Below are positions 1 through 7,606 of a stretch of DNA of 64,000 nt, one piece after another. Origin of the DNA: Herbidospora daliensis (GTDB lineage: Bacteria; Actinomycetota; Actinomycetes; Streptosporangiales; Streptosporangiaceae). The stretch lies in assembly GCF_001570585.1 (NCBI RefSeq), contig NZ_BBXF01000003.1, forward strand, positions 1,073,046 through 1,137,045, in the 5' to 3' direction. A program made the position numbers and the translations under genes. Under the pieces are notes generated by a model. It saw only the letters and a program-made list of their open reading frames with translations, made no database searches and was not told the DNA's origin. Numbering within the stretch: position 1 is the stretch's first letter; every line of letters starts with the position of its first letter.

Positions 1-247
1 GCTTGGCCTGGTTCTCCTCGCGGAGCCGGTCGTCGGCGATGCCGTCGCCGCCGTCCACGACCTGCCGGACGTAGGGGTGGACGAGTTCCTCCTCGGCCGT
101 CTCGTGCACGGCGAGCAGGCGGACGAGGCGGCGGAAGGCCTCTTCGCGGGCCGCGCCGTCGGTCGCCGTGACTTCGGTGAACAGATCGTTGATCTCCGCG
201 TGCTGGCGGACGAGGAAGGCCACGACATCGGTCTGCTGAGCGTCCAT
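1..247 (-). CDS. Hemerythrin HHE domain protein (3' part outside window)
   Basis: Reading leftward from an ATG at 247 gives 82 residues before the window edge. The start is MDAQQTDVV, followed by the pattern RQHAEINDLF and then HETAEEELVHPYV. These spaced His/Glu residues are those of the HHE four-helix di-iron fold. Family members bind non-haem iron and sense or handle oxygen, NO or oxidative stress in the cytosol. The C-terminal helices are missing because the gene runs off the window. A 126-bp gap separates it from the decarboxylase gene, which points the same way. The fold assignment is fairly safe; the role is inferred from the family. Confidence 0.8.
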   Translation of the reverse strand, partial: MDAQQTDVVAFLVRQHAEINDLFTEVTATDGAAREEAFRRLVRLLAVHETAEEELVHPYVRQVVDGGDGIADDRLREENQAK

Positions 248-373
248 GACGGAACACCTTCGATGATCAGCAGGGGTCGGCTGCGCCTTGGGGGAGCCGA
301 CGAGATGGCACGCTGTTCGGCCAGGTGGACTCCCTTACCCCCGCTGCCGGGGGCTAACCACAGCCGTGCGCCG

Positions 374-1822
374 CTACTCCTTGACGACGCGGATCGTCTC
401 CAGCGAGGAGTCCCACGCGTCCGGGATGACCATGCCCGACCGCAACCCGGTGGTCAGATACGCCAGCACGTCGCCGGTGAGCCGCTCGCCGGGCAGCGCG
501 GCCGGGATGCCCGGCGGGTAGGGCGTGAGCATCTCGGCGGAGATCCGCCCGGCGGCCCGGTCGGCGGGGACCGGCTCGGTCTCGGCGAAGAAGGCGTCGC
601 GCGGCGCCATCACCTGGTCGAGGCGCAGGTCGCCGGGCACCCGCACCTGGGCGGCCGGCAGCTCGCCGGCGCGGTCGGCCAGGTCTCTCAGGGCGGCCAG
701 CAGGGCCTCGGCCGACTTCTCGTCGTCGGCGTGGCTGAGCTGGGCGCTGATGCGGCGGTGGTCCGACAGGTGCATGTTGATCTGGTGGTGCTCCCGCAGC
801 CAGTCGGCCATCGCGTAGCCCGAGGCGCCGGTCGCGGAGACGTCCACGACGACCTGGAGCGGGTCCATGTCGGCGATCATGCCGTCGTAGTCGGCGCGGC
901 CGTACACGTGGAAGCCGTCGAGGTCGTCGGCGGCCGCGCGCACGTGGTGGGCCAGCGCGAGGGTGCGGTCGTACGTCGCGCGGCCGTGCTCGACCATCTG
1001 CCGCCGCCAGCCGTCGAGCGCGGCGTAGATCAGCACCGACGAGCTCGTGGTGTTCAGCAGGTCGGAGCGGGCCTTGAGCAGGGCCGGGTCGATGCGGTCG
1101 CCCCGCAGGTGGAAGACCGAGCTCTGCTCCAGGGCCGATCCCATCTTGTGGACGGACGTCACGCACATGTCCGCGCCGGCGTCCATCGCCCAGGTGGGCA
1201 GGTCGGGATGGAACGGCAGGTGGGCGCCCCAGGCCTCGTCCACCAGAAGCGGTCGTCCGTGCTCGTGGCAGACCCGGGTCAGCTCGGTCAGGTCGGCGCA
1301 GGTGCCGTAGGGCGTCGGGCTGACCACCAGGACGCCCTTGGCGTCGGGATGGGCCTTCAGGGCGGCGGCGAACGCCTCGACCGACGGCGGGTGGGCGAGC
1401 TGCCGCTCGTGGTCCCACGTCGGGTCGACCCAGACCGGGATCACCCCGGTCAGGACCAGGCCGGACCCGACCGACTTGTGCGCGTCCCGGCCGATGATCA
1501 GCTTCTCGCCCGGCCCGGCCGTCGCCATGATCGCCGTCTTGACCGACAACGAGCTGCCGCACGTGCTGAAGAACGCCTGGTCGGCGTCGACGGCGTCGGC
1601 CATCAGCTCCTCGGCCTCCTGGACGACGCCCCCAGACGCGCGCCGGTCGTCGAGCCCGGCCGTGGCCAGCACGTCCGACCGGAAGACGTCCAGGCCCATG
1701 ACCTCGGCGACCCGGGGATCCACCCCCCGCCCCTGTTTGTGGCCGGGCGGGGTGAACGGGGTCTGCCCGCTCGCGTGGTAGGCGGCGAGGGCTTCCAGGA
1801 TCGGTGCGCGTGAATGGTCCAC
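374..1822 (-). CDS. Orn/Lys/Arg-type PLP decarboxylase
   Basis: 482-residue PLP-dependent fold-type I enzyme. It should decarboxylate a basic amino acid (ornithine, lysine or arginine) to a polyamine precursor in the cytosol. Visible marks are the N-terminal FTPPGHKQG motif (residues 23-31), the cofactor Asp in VDEAWGAH (Asp195), and the Schiff-base lysine in SVHKMG (Lys226). The C-terminal domain contains PYPPGIP. The open frame extends to 2047, but that part is low-complexity Arg/Pro/Ala. I take the GTG at 1822, which has GGAAGGG about 8 nt upstream and begins directly at the family's usual N-terminus. Which amino acid is used cannot be told from sequence. Confidence 0.88.
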   Translation of the reverse strand: MDHSRAPILEALAAYHASGQTPFTPPGHKQGRGVDPRVAEVMGLDVFRSDVLATAGLDDRRASGGVVQEAEELMADAVDADQAFFSTCGSSLSVKTAIMATAGPGEKLIIGRDAHKSVGSGLVLTGVIPVWVDPTWDHERQLAHPPSVEAFAAALKAHPDAKGVLVVSPTPYGTCADLTELTRVCHEHGRPLLVDEAWGAHLPFHPDLPTWAMDAGADMCVTSVHKMGSALEQSSVFHLRGDRIDPALLKARSDLLNTTSSSVLIYAALDGWRRQMVEHGRATYDRTLALAHHVRAAADDLDGFHVYGRADYDGMIADMDPLQVVVDVSATGASGYAMADWLREHHQINMHLSDHRRISAQLSHADDEKSAEALLAALRDLADRAGELPAAQVRVPGDLRLDQVMAPRDAFFAETEPVPADRAAGRISAEMLTPYPPGIPAALPGERLTGDVLAYLTTGLRSGMVIPDAWDSSLETIRVVKE

Positions 1823-1887
1823 GCCGGGGCCCTTCCCGGCAGGCCCGGGAACAGCCCCAACCGCCAGGTGATTTTCTTTGGCCCGCG

Positions 1888-2793
1888 TCAGCCGGGCCGG
1901 TCCACGCGCAGGCTCGGCACCGGGTGCGGCCCTTCGGTCTCCAGGCGGTACTCGCGCTCCGCATCGCCTCGAAGCGCTCGTGCGCCTCCTGGACGTAGCC
2001 GGTCCCGATCGATCCCTCGGCCGAACTTCGACCTCACATATCCCCACGAGACGGAACGGGACCGCGGTCGTGCCGGGCGCCAGGTGGTGACCAGGGCCAG
2101 GGCCAGGAGGAGTTCGGCGAGGTCGCCGCCGTAGTACATGATCTCGCCCGCGCCGCGCAGCTGGGCGATCGGCGCGTCCAAATGGACGAGGTAGCCGCCG
2201 TACATGAGCTGCGAGACGACGGCGTGGGCGGCGATGGCGACGCCCAGCACCACCAGCCGGGCCCGCACCCCCGGCCGCGCGGGAGCCGGATCGGGACCGG
2301 CCACAGCCCAGGCGAACAGCAGGCCCGACAGCAGGAAGTGGACGTGCACCACCGGATGGGCGCCGATGAGTGAGTACAGCGGGGTGAGGTAGAGCGCCGC
2401 CATGCCTCCGGTGCTCAGCACCAGGGCCGTGACCGGGTGGGCGGCGACGCGCACGAACGGGGTGCGCAGCGCGCCGGTCACCCGCCGGGCCGCGGCGGCG
2501 GGCAGCGCCCGCAGCAGCACCGTGACGGGTGCGCCCAGGACGAGCGCGATGGGGGCGTACATGCCGATGAGAAGGTGCTGGAGCATGTGGCCGCGCAGGT
2601 CGTGGTGGGCCGCCGAGGCCACCGCGGGCAGCAGCGCGACCACCAGGAGGAGGCAGCCGAGCACGAACGAGACGGCCCGGCCCCGGTCGGCCGGGCGCGC
2701 TCCGGTACGTCCCCGGGCCCGCGTCAGCAGGAGCAGGTAGGCCGCCGCGGCCAGGAGGGGGATCGGCCAGGCGCCGATCGGGTGGTCGTGCAT
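1888..2793 (-). CDS. CtaG-family cytochrome c oxidase assembly protein
   Basis: 301-residue polytopic membrane protein starting MHDHPIGAWPIP, with about seven hydrophobic segments. It keeps the conserved histidine-rich signatures HDLRGHMLQHLL and HPVVHVHFLLSG of the CtaG/caa3 family (Pfam CtaG_Cox). Family members are implicated in copper insertion or assembly of haem-copper oxidases. The ATG overlaps the stop of the preceding DUF2243 gene by one base (TGATG), so the two are translationally coupled. The last 60 or so residues after the final TM (an Arg-rich tail ending DRPG) are unlike the family, and the 3' end may have been altered by rearrangement or frameshift. Confidence 0.8.
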   Translation of the reverse strand: MHDHPIGAWPIPLLAAAAYLLLLTRARGRTGARPADRGRAVSFVLGCLLLVVALLPAVASAAHHDLRGHMLQHLLIGMYAPIALVLGAPVTVLLRALPAAAARRVTGALRTPFVRVAAHPVTALVLSTGGMAALYLTPLYSLIGAHPVVHVHFLLSGLLFAWAVAGPDPAPARPGVRARLVVLGVAIAAHAVVSQLMYGGYLVHLDAPIAQLRGAGEIMYYGGDLAELLLALALVTTWRPARPRSRSVSWGYVRSKFGRGIDRDRLRPGGARALRGDAEREYRLETEGPHPVPSLRVDRPG

Positions 2794-3287
2794 CAGGCGG
2801 TCTCGGGGGCGAGCGCCCGGCCGCCGCGCTGCAGCAGGTAGCCGCCGGCCACCAGGGCCGCGCCGAGCAGCAGGAAAGCGAGGTCCCACCACACCTGGTA
2901 GGGGCCGCCGTGGACGTGGTGGATGCCCAGGACGTGGTGGTCGATCACGCCCTCGACCAGGTTGAACAGCCCCCACCCGACGAGCATCCAGCCCCACAGC
3001 ACCCGGGAGGTCCAGACCCTGCGGCGGCCGTGGGCGACCCGGCCGTACAGGAGGGCGAGGCCCGTCAGCACCGCCAGCCAGCACACGGTGTGGAACAGCC
3101 CGTCCCACAGGGTGTTCATCTCCAGCCCCGGGACGGTGAGGGGCGAGTAGTACCGCACCCCGATGTTGTCGGTGTCGGTGCTGCTCAGCATGTGGTGCCA
3201 CTGCAGGACCTGGTGCAGCAGGATGCCGTCGACGAACCCGCCGAGCCCCACCCCCAGGACGATCCCGGGCAACCTCAGGCTCACCAC
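2793..3287 (-). CDS. DUF2243 membrane protein
   Basis: 164-residue membrane protein with four hydrophobic segments. It shows the DUF2243 signature near the N-terminus (GGFVDGILLHQVLQWHHM) and further His pairs (DHHVLGIHHVHGG). The GTG start at 3287 has GGAGAGGCGGGAG upstream. The stop overlaps the CtaG start by one base, and DUF2243-CtaG pairs recur in actinobacteria. The clustered histidines suggest metal or haem handling linked to the oxidase assembly partner, but this is inference. No biochemical function is established for the family. Confidence 0.85.
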   Translation of the reverse strand: MVSLRLPGIVLGVGLGGFVDGILLHQVLQWHHMLSSTDTDNIGVRYYSPLTVPGLEMNTLWDGLFHTVCWLAVLTGLALLYGRVAHGRRRVWTSRVLWGWMLVGWGLFNLVEGVIDHHVLGIHHVHGGPYQVWWDLAFLLLGAALVAGGYLLQRGGRALAPETA

Positions 3288-3379
3288 GGCCGCTCCCGCC
3301 TCTCCGTTACAAGATCACGTGCAGTCTGCCCCCGAGGGCGCGACCGTGAAACCTCCGGGCCGGCGGGAGCGGCTCCGGC

Positions 3380-3883
3380 TCAGAGGTGGTCCCTGGCCTG
3401 CTCCGCCGTGGTGTGGGCCGCCTCACCGGCCGTCTGCCGGACCTTCTCGGCGGCCTGCTGGGCCGTCTCCCTGGCCTCCTGGCCGAGCGTCTGGGCGCTG
3501 TCTTTCACCTGGTCGACGACCGGCTGCACGTACTCGCCGACCTGGGCGGCGGCGCGTTTCTCCGCGCGGCTCTCGGGGATCAGCGCGGCGGCCAGCGCGC
3601 CGACGCCGAAGGCGACCAGCCCGGCGGCCAGCGGGTTGCCCCTGGTTCCGCGCATCGCCTGATGTGGTGTGTTCGCGATCGTGTCCTTCATGGTGCCGGC
3701 TGCGTGTCCGGTGGTGCCCATGACGCGCTCCTTGATGGTTCGGGTGGTGGTCCGGATGCCTTCGGTGCGCCGGCGCATGATCTGGCGGGGGCTCGTGTGC
3801 TCGCCGATCCGGTCGACGTCCTGGGCGATCTCGGCGCGGGTCCGCTCGATGTCGCGTTTCAGCTCGTCCGGTCGCGCATCCAC
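3380..3883 (-). CDS. DUF3618 small membrane protein
   Basis: 167 residues beginning VDARPDELKRDIERTRAEIAQDVDRIGEH. This is the DUF3618 N-terminal motif (R-x-E-I-x-x-D-x-x-x-I). One hydrophobic stretch near residues 88-107 is followed by a long amphipathic Ala/Glu/Gln-rich helix ending EQARDHL. The GTG at 3883 has a perfect GGAGG 7-8 nt upstream and lies inside the 3' end of the holin-like gene (25-bp overlap), so the genes are coupled. Proteins of this family travel with holin-like and Asp/Ala-rich membrane proteins and are thought to shape or protect the membrane; the function is not known. Confidence 0.82.
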   Translation of the reverse strand: MDARPDELKRDIERTRAEIAQDVDRIGEHTSPRQIMRRRTEGIRTTTRTIKERVMGTTGHAAGTMKDTIANTPHQAMRGTRGNPLAAGLVAFGVGALAAALIPESRAEKRAAAQVGEYVQPVVDQVKDSAQTLGQEARETAQQAAEKVRQTAGEAAHTTAEQARDHL

Positions 3884-4254
3884 TGGGCGTCCTCCTTCAG
3901 GGTCTGTACGGTCTTCTCCGGCACGGGATTGATCTCCCGCGCCTGGCGGCGTGCTCGGGCGTACATTCCGGCGGCCGCGCCGCCCCACAGGACGGCGACG
4001 ATGAAGGCGGCCCACCCGGCGTCGAGCACGGCGTCGAGCGCCCACACGACCGCCAGGCTCAGGAAGATCGCGGCCATCCATCCGGCCAGTCCCGCGCCGC
4101 CGAACAGGCCCGCCGCCTTGCCCGCCTTGGCGGCCTCGGCCCGGATCTCCGTCTTGGCCAGCTCGACCTCCTGCCGGAACAGGGTCGACAGGTCGCCGCC
4201 CAACTGCCCCACGAGCTCGCCGAGCGTGGGCTCCGGACGGGCGGGACCGCTCAT
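3859..4254 (-). CDS. Phage-holin superfamily III-like membrane protein
   Basis: 131 residues beginning MSGPARPEPTLGELVGQLG. A cytosolic amphipathic helix (LSTLFRQEVELAKTEIRAEA) precedes two transmembrane segments around residues 47-70 and 76-98, then a basic tail. This is the layout of the Phage_holin_3_6/actinobacterial holin-like family. The ATG overlaps the upstream gene's stop as ATGA, and its own 3' end overlaps the DUF3618 gene. No endolysin gene is nearby, so a phage-lysis role is unlikely; a housekeeping membrane role is inferred. Confidence 0.82.
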   Translation of the reverse strand: MSGPARPEPTLGELVGQLGGDLSTLFRQEVELAKTEIRAEAAKAGKAAGLFGGAGLAGWMAAIFLSLAVVWALDAVLDAGWAAFIVAVLWGGAAAGMYARARRQAREINPVPEKTVQTLKEDAQWMRDRTS

Positions 4255-4859
4255 CGCGGGTCCTCGCCGGGCCGCGTGGGAGCGGGCGTGCCGTAATCGG
4301 TCGGATAGGACTGGCGGGGGGCGGGCGTCGTGTAGTCGGTCGGGTAGGTCGTGGCCGGGCCGGGTGCGACGGGTGCGGTTCCGGTCGGTCCTGAGCCGGT
4401 GGGCCCCCAGCCCGTCGAGTTCTCGGTGCCCGCCTTCGCGACGCGGCCGATCAGGAAGCCGGCCGCCAGGGCGCCGGCGAGGAAGAGGCCGGGGCGGCGG
4501 CGGGCGAAGTCCTGCAGGTCGCCCGTCGCGCCGGTCAGGCCGCGGTGCTGCAGGTAGTCGGCGGCCCGGTGGCCGGTGCCGGCGACCTGCTGGAGCATTC
4601 CGTGGACGGGGCTGTCGGGCTTGCCGCTCTCGGTCATGCCGGACAGGTCGTCGGCCCACTGCCGCAGGTTCTGCGCGGCCCGGCGGGTCTGGGAATCGGC
4701 CTCGTCGCGGACCCGGCCGCGCAACTGGTGCGCGGCCTGGCCCGCCTGGGTCCTGATCTCGTCGCCGACCTGGCGGGCCTGCTCCTTCGCGGTCCGCGTG
4801 GTGTCCGCGGTGGCCTCTTTGGCGCGGTCGACGGTGCTGGGCGTGGTGTGGTCACTCAT
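4251..4859 (-). CDS. Hydrophilic/single-TM protein of holin-DUF3618 operon
   Basis: 202 residues, first gene of the three-gene leftward operon. The N-terminal third is Ala/Gln/Arg/Asp-rich helix (KEATADTTRTAKEQARQVGD), similar in style to desiccation/LEA-like repeats. It is followed by a conserved block GTGHRAADYLQHRGLTG, one TM helix (LFLAGALAAGFLIGRVA), and a Pro/Thr/Tyr-rich tail with two YPTDYxTPAP repeats. It resembles uncharacterised membrane or nutrient-deprivation-induced proteins found beside holin-like and DUF3618 genes. The Tyr/Thr/Pro tail could be a phosphorylation or protein-binding site, but nothing proves it. Confidence 0.75.
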   Translation of the reverse strand: MSDHTTPSTVDRAKEATADTTRTAKEQARQVGDEIRTQAGQAAHQLRGRVRDEADSQTRRAAQNLRQWADDLSGMTESGKPDSPVHGMLQQVAGTGHRAADYLQHRGLTGATGDLQDFARRRPGLFLAGALAAGFLIGRVAKAGTENSTGWGPTGSGPTGTAPVAPGPATTYPTDYTTPAPRQSYPTDYGTPAPTRPGEDPR

Positions 4860-4898
4860 GAGGGCTCCTGCCTCGTCGGTGGATTCATCGAGGGCGCC

Positions 4899-5351
4899 CT
4901 AGTCGCGGCGGCGCGAGCCTTCGCCGGGACGGGAGAGGACGACGCCGAGGGCGATCATGCCCAGGCCCAAGGCCAGGTGCAGCCAGTTGTCGGCGGTGTT
5001 GAGAGGGACGAAGTTGGCGTCGCTCTCGTGCCCGACGAGGAGGCCGTACACCAGCAGGAGCAGGTAGACGACGCCGCCGCCGATGAGGAAGACCCGGGAG
5101 GCGGTCCAGGAGCGGTAGGCGGCGATGCCGGCCACGCCGAAGAGCAGATGCACGATGTTGTGCAAGATCGACACCTGGAAGACGCCGAGGAGCAGCGCTT
5201 CGGAGTGGTGCCCGGCGAACTCCATCGTGTCGTAGTTCGTGGTGATGCCCGGCACGAAGCCGAGCAGGCCCACCAGCAGGAAGACCACGCCGGTGATGAG
5301 CGCGGCGCGGCGCAGCGGTAAGTGGGTGCGGGGGGAAACCGAGGTGTTCAC
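4899..5351 (-). CDS. DUF4383 four-TM membrane protein
   Basis: 150 residues with four predicted membrane helices. Diagnostic DUF4383 features are LLGFVPGI near the first helix, HNIVHLLFGVAG in the second, and DNWLHLALGLGMI in the last. The His in the second and fourth helices sit on the membrane-facing repeat. Function is unknown; the family is common in actinobacteria and cyanobacteria. It ends 39 bp before the start of the holin/DUF3618 operon, so it may be read on the same transcript. A GAGG-type RBS precedes the ATG at 5351. Confidence 0.85.
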   Translation of the reverse strand: MNTSVSPRTHLPLRRAALITGVVFLLVGLLGFVPGITTNYDTMEFAGHHSEALLLGVFQVSILHNIVHLLFGVAGIAAYRSWTASRVFLIGGGVVYLLLLVYGLLVGHESDANFVPLNTADNWLHLALGLGMIALGVVLSRPGEGSRRRD

Positions 5352-5568
5352 GAGTCCTCCTACGACGGAACGTCGATCGGACGGTCTCGACAGCGCGACT
5401 GATGTGCTGGTCCCCGTGCGCTACCCGGCGATATCGGCCTCAATCGTCATGGACGACACAACACCGACTCGCGGATCGGGTTGTGTCCGGCCGGTCATGC
5501 GTCTGGCCTGGCCGCGGAGGGGGTTCCGCGTTGTCCGCCAGGCCGGTTCACGGCTTCTCAGCTCCGGG

Positions 5569-6072
5569 TCACGCCGGGAAGTCCTTCGGGTTGACGCCGG
5601 TCGTGCGGGCGTTGCCGCCCTTGACGGGGTTGAGGGTGAGCGTCCAGACGGTCGACGAGGTCGCGGTCGTGGTGAACTTCAGGCGGCCGGTGAAGCGCTG
5701 GTAGGAGGCGCTCTTGGTGAACCTCCGCTTCGAGGTGCTGAAACGGTAGCCGGTGGTGAAGTAGACGACGTAGTTGCCGTCGTCGACCTGCTTGAAGCTC
5801 GCGGTCGACTTCGCCCGGACGTACAGGCTGAAGGCTTTGGACTTGCCCCGGACCAGGGTGACGACCCCGTCCTTGGCGGTGCCGTTCTTGATCTTCAGGA
5901 TGCCTTCTCCGCCGCTGATGCGGTTGTAGATGACCTTGCCGTTGCCCGGTCGCGCCGCGGCCTGGGAGACCGTGGCGGTCTCCTGGACGGAGGCGGCGGC
6001 GGGCGAGACGACATATCCGGTCAGGAGAGCGGATGTCAGGATCGCTCCTGCGAGGGGACGTAATGAGAACAT
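5569..6072 (-). CDS. Small secreted protein
   Basis: 167 residues with a clear Sec signal peptide (residues 1-28, MFSLRPLAGAILTSALLTG, AxA-like cleavage near PAAAS). The mature part is beta-rich and basic, with many Lys/Thr/Tyr (ending VNPKDFPA). I recognise no family. Lys/Thr content and short hydrophobic strands suggest an extracellular beta-sandwich. The ATG at 6072 has no Shine-Dalgarno; instead a perfect inverted repeat lies directly against it (see the regulatory entry at 6073). GC is a little lower than in neighbouring genes. Confidence 0.7.
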   Translation of the reverse strand: MFSLRPLAGAILTSALLTGYVVSPAAASVQETATVSQAAARPGNGKVIYNRISGGEGILKIKNGTAKDGVVTLVRGKSKAFSLYVRAKSTASFKQVDDGNYVVYFTTGYRFSTSKRRFTKSASYQRFTGRLKFTTTATSSTVWTLTLNPVKGGNARTTGVNPKDFPA

Positions 6073-6089
6073 TTCGCCAGAATGGCGAA
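6073..6089. promoter_or_regulatory. Perfect inverted repeat abutting a start codon
   Basis: TTCGCCA-GAA-TGGCGAA is a 7-bp perfect inverted repeat with a 3-bp spacer, starting one base from the ATG of the secreted-protein gene at 6072. It could be an operator, or an RNA hairpin masking the translation start. Confidence 0.5.
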
Positions 6090-6223
6090 GTTCTGTCGGC
6101 CGCGCAACGCGCTTAATGTCGGCCGATCCCGCGCTGGAAGCGGCCCGACTGCGCTGATCAGGACACGTGCGCCGGTTCTCGAAGCTCGGGCTCGCCGGGA
6201 AACGGGCACGGGTAGGACATCCT

Positions 6224-6246
6224 CGGTGACGTGACCCGCGTCACCG
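6224..6246. promoter_or_regulatory. 8-bp inverted repeat, possible operator
   Basis: CGGTGACG and CGTCACCG are exact inverted repeats separated by 7 bp. They lie in the 260-bp gap between the divergent secreted-protein gene and the small membrane protein gene at 6332. No T-run follows on either strand, so an operator is more likely than a terminator. Confidence 0.4.
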
Positions 6247-6331
6247 AAAAAGGTCGGTCCGGCGGTGATCAACTGGCCGATGCGGGGGCAGTACCGGTCG
6301 ACCCGAGAGGTTCCGTCCGGAGGAGTCTGAC

Positions 6332-6484
6332 ATGGCCCTGTTCGAGCTGATCTGCTACCTGATCGCGTTCGTCCTGTTCATCCTGGCCGCGCTCAACGTC
6401 GGCGCGCGCTTCAACCTGGTGGCGGCGGGGCTCGCGGCGGCCGTGCTGCCGACCCTGGTCGCCGCGTTCAACGGCCTGACCTGA
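6332..6484 (+). CDS. 50-residue membrane microprotein
   Basis: The reading frame runs from ATG 6332 to TGA 6484. It has a strong RBS (CCGGAGGAG about 8 nt upstream). The protein is almost entirely hydrophobic, with two TM segments (ELICYLIAFVLFILAALNVG and LVAAGLAAAVLPTLVAAF). The GC3 pattern is coding-like. Short two-TM proteins of this kind are common but mostly uncharacterised. It lies 18 bp before the next rightward gene and may be cotranscribed with it. Confidence 0.65.
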   Translation: MALFELICYLIAFVLFILAALNVGARFNLVAAGLAAAVLPTLVAAFNGLT

Positions 6485-6502
6485 GCCGCTACGATCTTCG
6501 GC

Positions 6503-6994
6503 GTGCTTCGTCCCTGGTCTCTGGTCGCGCTGGTCGCCGCCGTGGTGCCGATCGTGGTGCTGGCCCACGGCGAGGGGAGCGGATCGGTCCCGGCCATGCC
6601 CGTCGGCATGGCCGGCACCCTGTTCCCCGGCAGCGGCCATCGGGGCCTGCTCTATCCGGTGGACGTCTTCCTCGTCGGCGTCATGCTGCTCCTGGTGGCG
6701 GCGGCCCTGCTGGCCGCCTCCCGGACCCCGGCCCGCGTGGTCGGGGTCGGCTGCGGGCTGCTGGGGTCGTTCCATCTGGCGGAGCTCGTCGACGAACTGC
6801 CGTCGACCCTGGCGATGATCGGGCTGCCCGCCGACGCGACCGCGGGCAGTCAGGCCGACGAGTACTTCGGCACCCGCCCCGACGGCGCCTACTGGGCGCT
6901 GGCCGTGCTCGCCTACGGGCTGATCGCGGTCGCGCTGCTGCGTCACCCCGGCAGGAACGAGAGCACGAAGCCGGCCGCCAGGTCGTGCCAGTAG
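6503..6994 (+). CDS. Membrane protein, unknown
   Basis: 163 residues from a GTG start. There are four hydrophobic segments: a signal-like N-terminus (WSLVALVAAVVPIVVLAHG), VDVFLVGVMLLLVAAALL, a weaker one near VVGVGCGLLGSFHLAEL, and AYWALAVLAYGLIAVALL. No recognised domain. Its last 52 bp overlap the 3' end of the convergent hydrolase gene, so the C-terminal dozen residues are constrained by the opposite frame. It may be functionally linked to the preceding microprotein; nothing further can be said. Confidence 0.6.
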   Translation: MLRPWSLVALVAAVVPIVVLAHGEGSGSVPAMPVGMAGTLFPGSGHRGLLYPVDVFLVGVMLLLVAAALLAASRTPARVVGVGCGLLGSFHLAELVDELPSTLAMIGLPADATAGSQADEYFGTRPDGAYWALAVLAYGLIAVALLRHPGRNESTKPAARSCQ

Positions 6995-7569
6995 CGGGGG
7001 TTGCGCAGCATCGCGTGGTTCTCCCCGGGCACGTCCACCACCTCGACGGCGCGGGTCACCTCGCGGGCCCGGCCGGCGTAGTAGTGGGTGGCGCGGGGAG
7101 AGGTCATGCGGTCGTCGGTTCCGTGGGCCAGCAGCAGCCGCCGGTCCCGGAGCTGCTCCACCGGTTCGCCCTTGGGCAACCACGGCGCCAGCGCCGCGAC
7201 GCCCCGCACGTTCGGGTGCCCGGCGGCGCGCAGCGCCGTGCGGCCGCCCATCGAGTGGCCGACCATGACCACCGGGACGTCGATCCCGTGCGCGAGCCGC
7301 ACCTGCTCCAGCACCCGTTCGACGTCGGCGACGGGGGAGGCGGCCGGGCCGTTCCAGCCGCGCACCCGGTAACGCACCCGCCAGACGGCGACGCCGCGGC
7401 GCGCCCCGGCGTTCCGGATCGCCCAGGCGAACGGCAGCATGCGCAGGACGGCGAGCTGCCAGGCGTTCGTCGGGCCCGGCCCGACCTCCCGGCCGCCGTG
7501 CAGCACCAGCGTGACCAGTCGCGTCGCGCCCCGGGCGGGATGGATCGTCGTGTACGGCATGCTCTCCAT
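6943..7569 (-). CDS. Alpha/beta hydrolase, dienelactone-hydrolase-like
   Basis: 208-residue cytosolic alpha/beta hydrolase. The nucleophile elbow is GHSMGG, the oxyanion strand is TLVLHGGREVG, and the late acid and His are LLLAHGTDDRMTSP and VPGENHAML, giving a complete Ser-Asp-His triad. Length fits small esterase/lipase members. Two starts are possible: ATG 7569, or ATG 7560, which has GGAGA just before it. The substrate is unknown. The gene is convergent with and overlaps the membrane-protein gene at 6503. Confidence 0.85.
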   Translation of the reverse strand: MESMPYTTIHPARGATRLVTLVLHGGREVGPGPTNAWQLAVLRMLPFAWAIRNAGARRGVAVWRVRYRVRGWNGPAASPVADVERVLEQVRLAHGIDVPVVMVGHSMGGRTALRAAGHPNVRGVAALAPWLPKGEPVEQLRDRRLLLAHGTDDRMTSPRATHYYAGRAREVTRAVEVVDVPGENHAMLRNPRYWHDLAAGFVLSFLPG

Positions 7570-7606
7570 GACATCTCATTCGGAGCGGTGGCCGGAACGG
7601 ACGGGT

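Noticed and set aside
1823..2047. N-terminal extension of the decarboxylase to 2047
   Set aside because: Arg/Pro/Ala low complexity that overlaps the CtaG tail; the GTG at 1822 has a good RBS and begins at the family N-terminus.
3859..4254. Holin-like gene as evidence of a prophage
   Set aside because: No endolysin, portal, terminase or integrase nearby; the family is a common chromosomal gene in actinobacteria.
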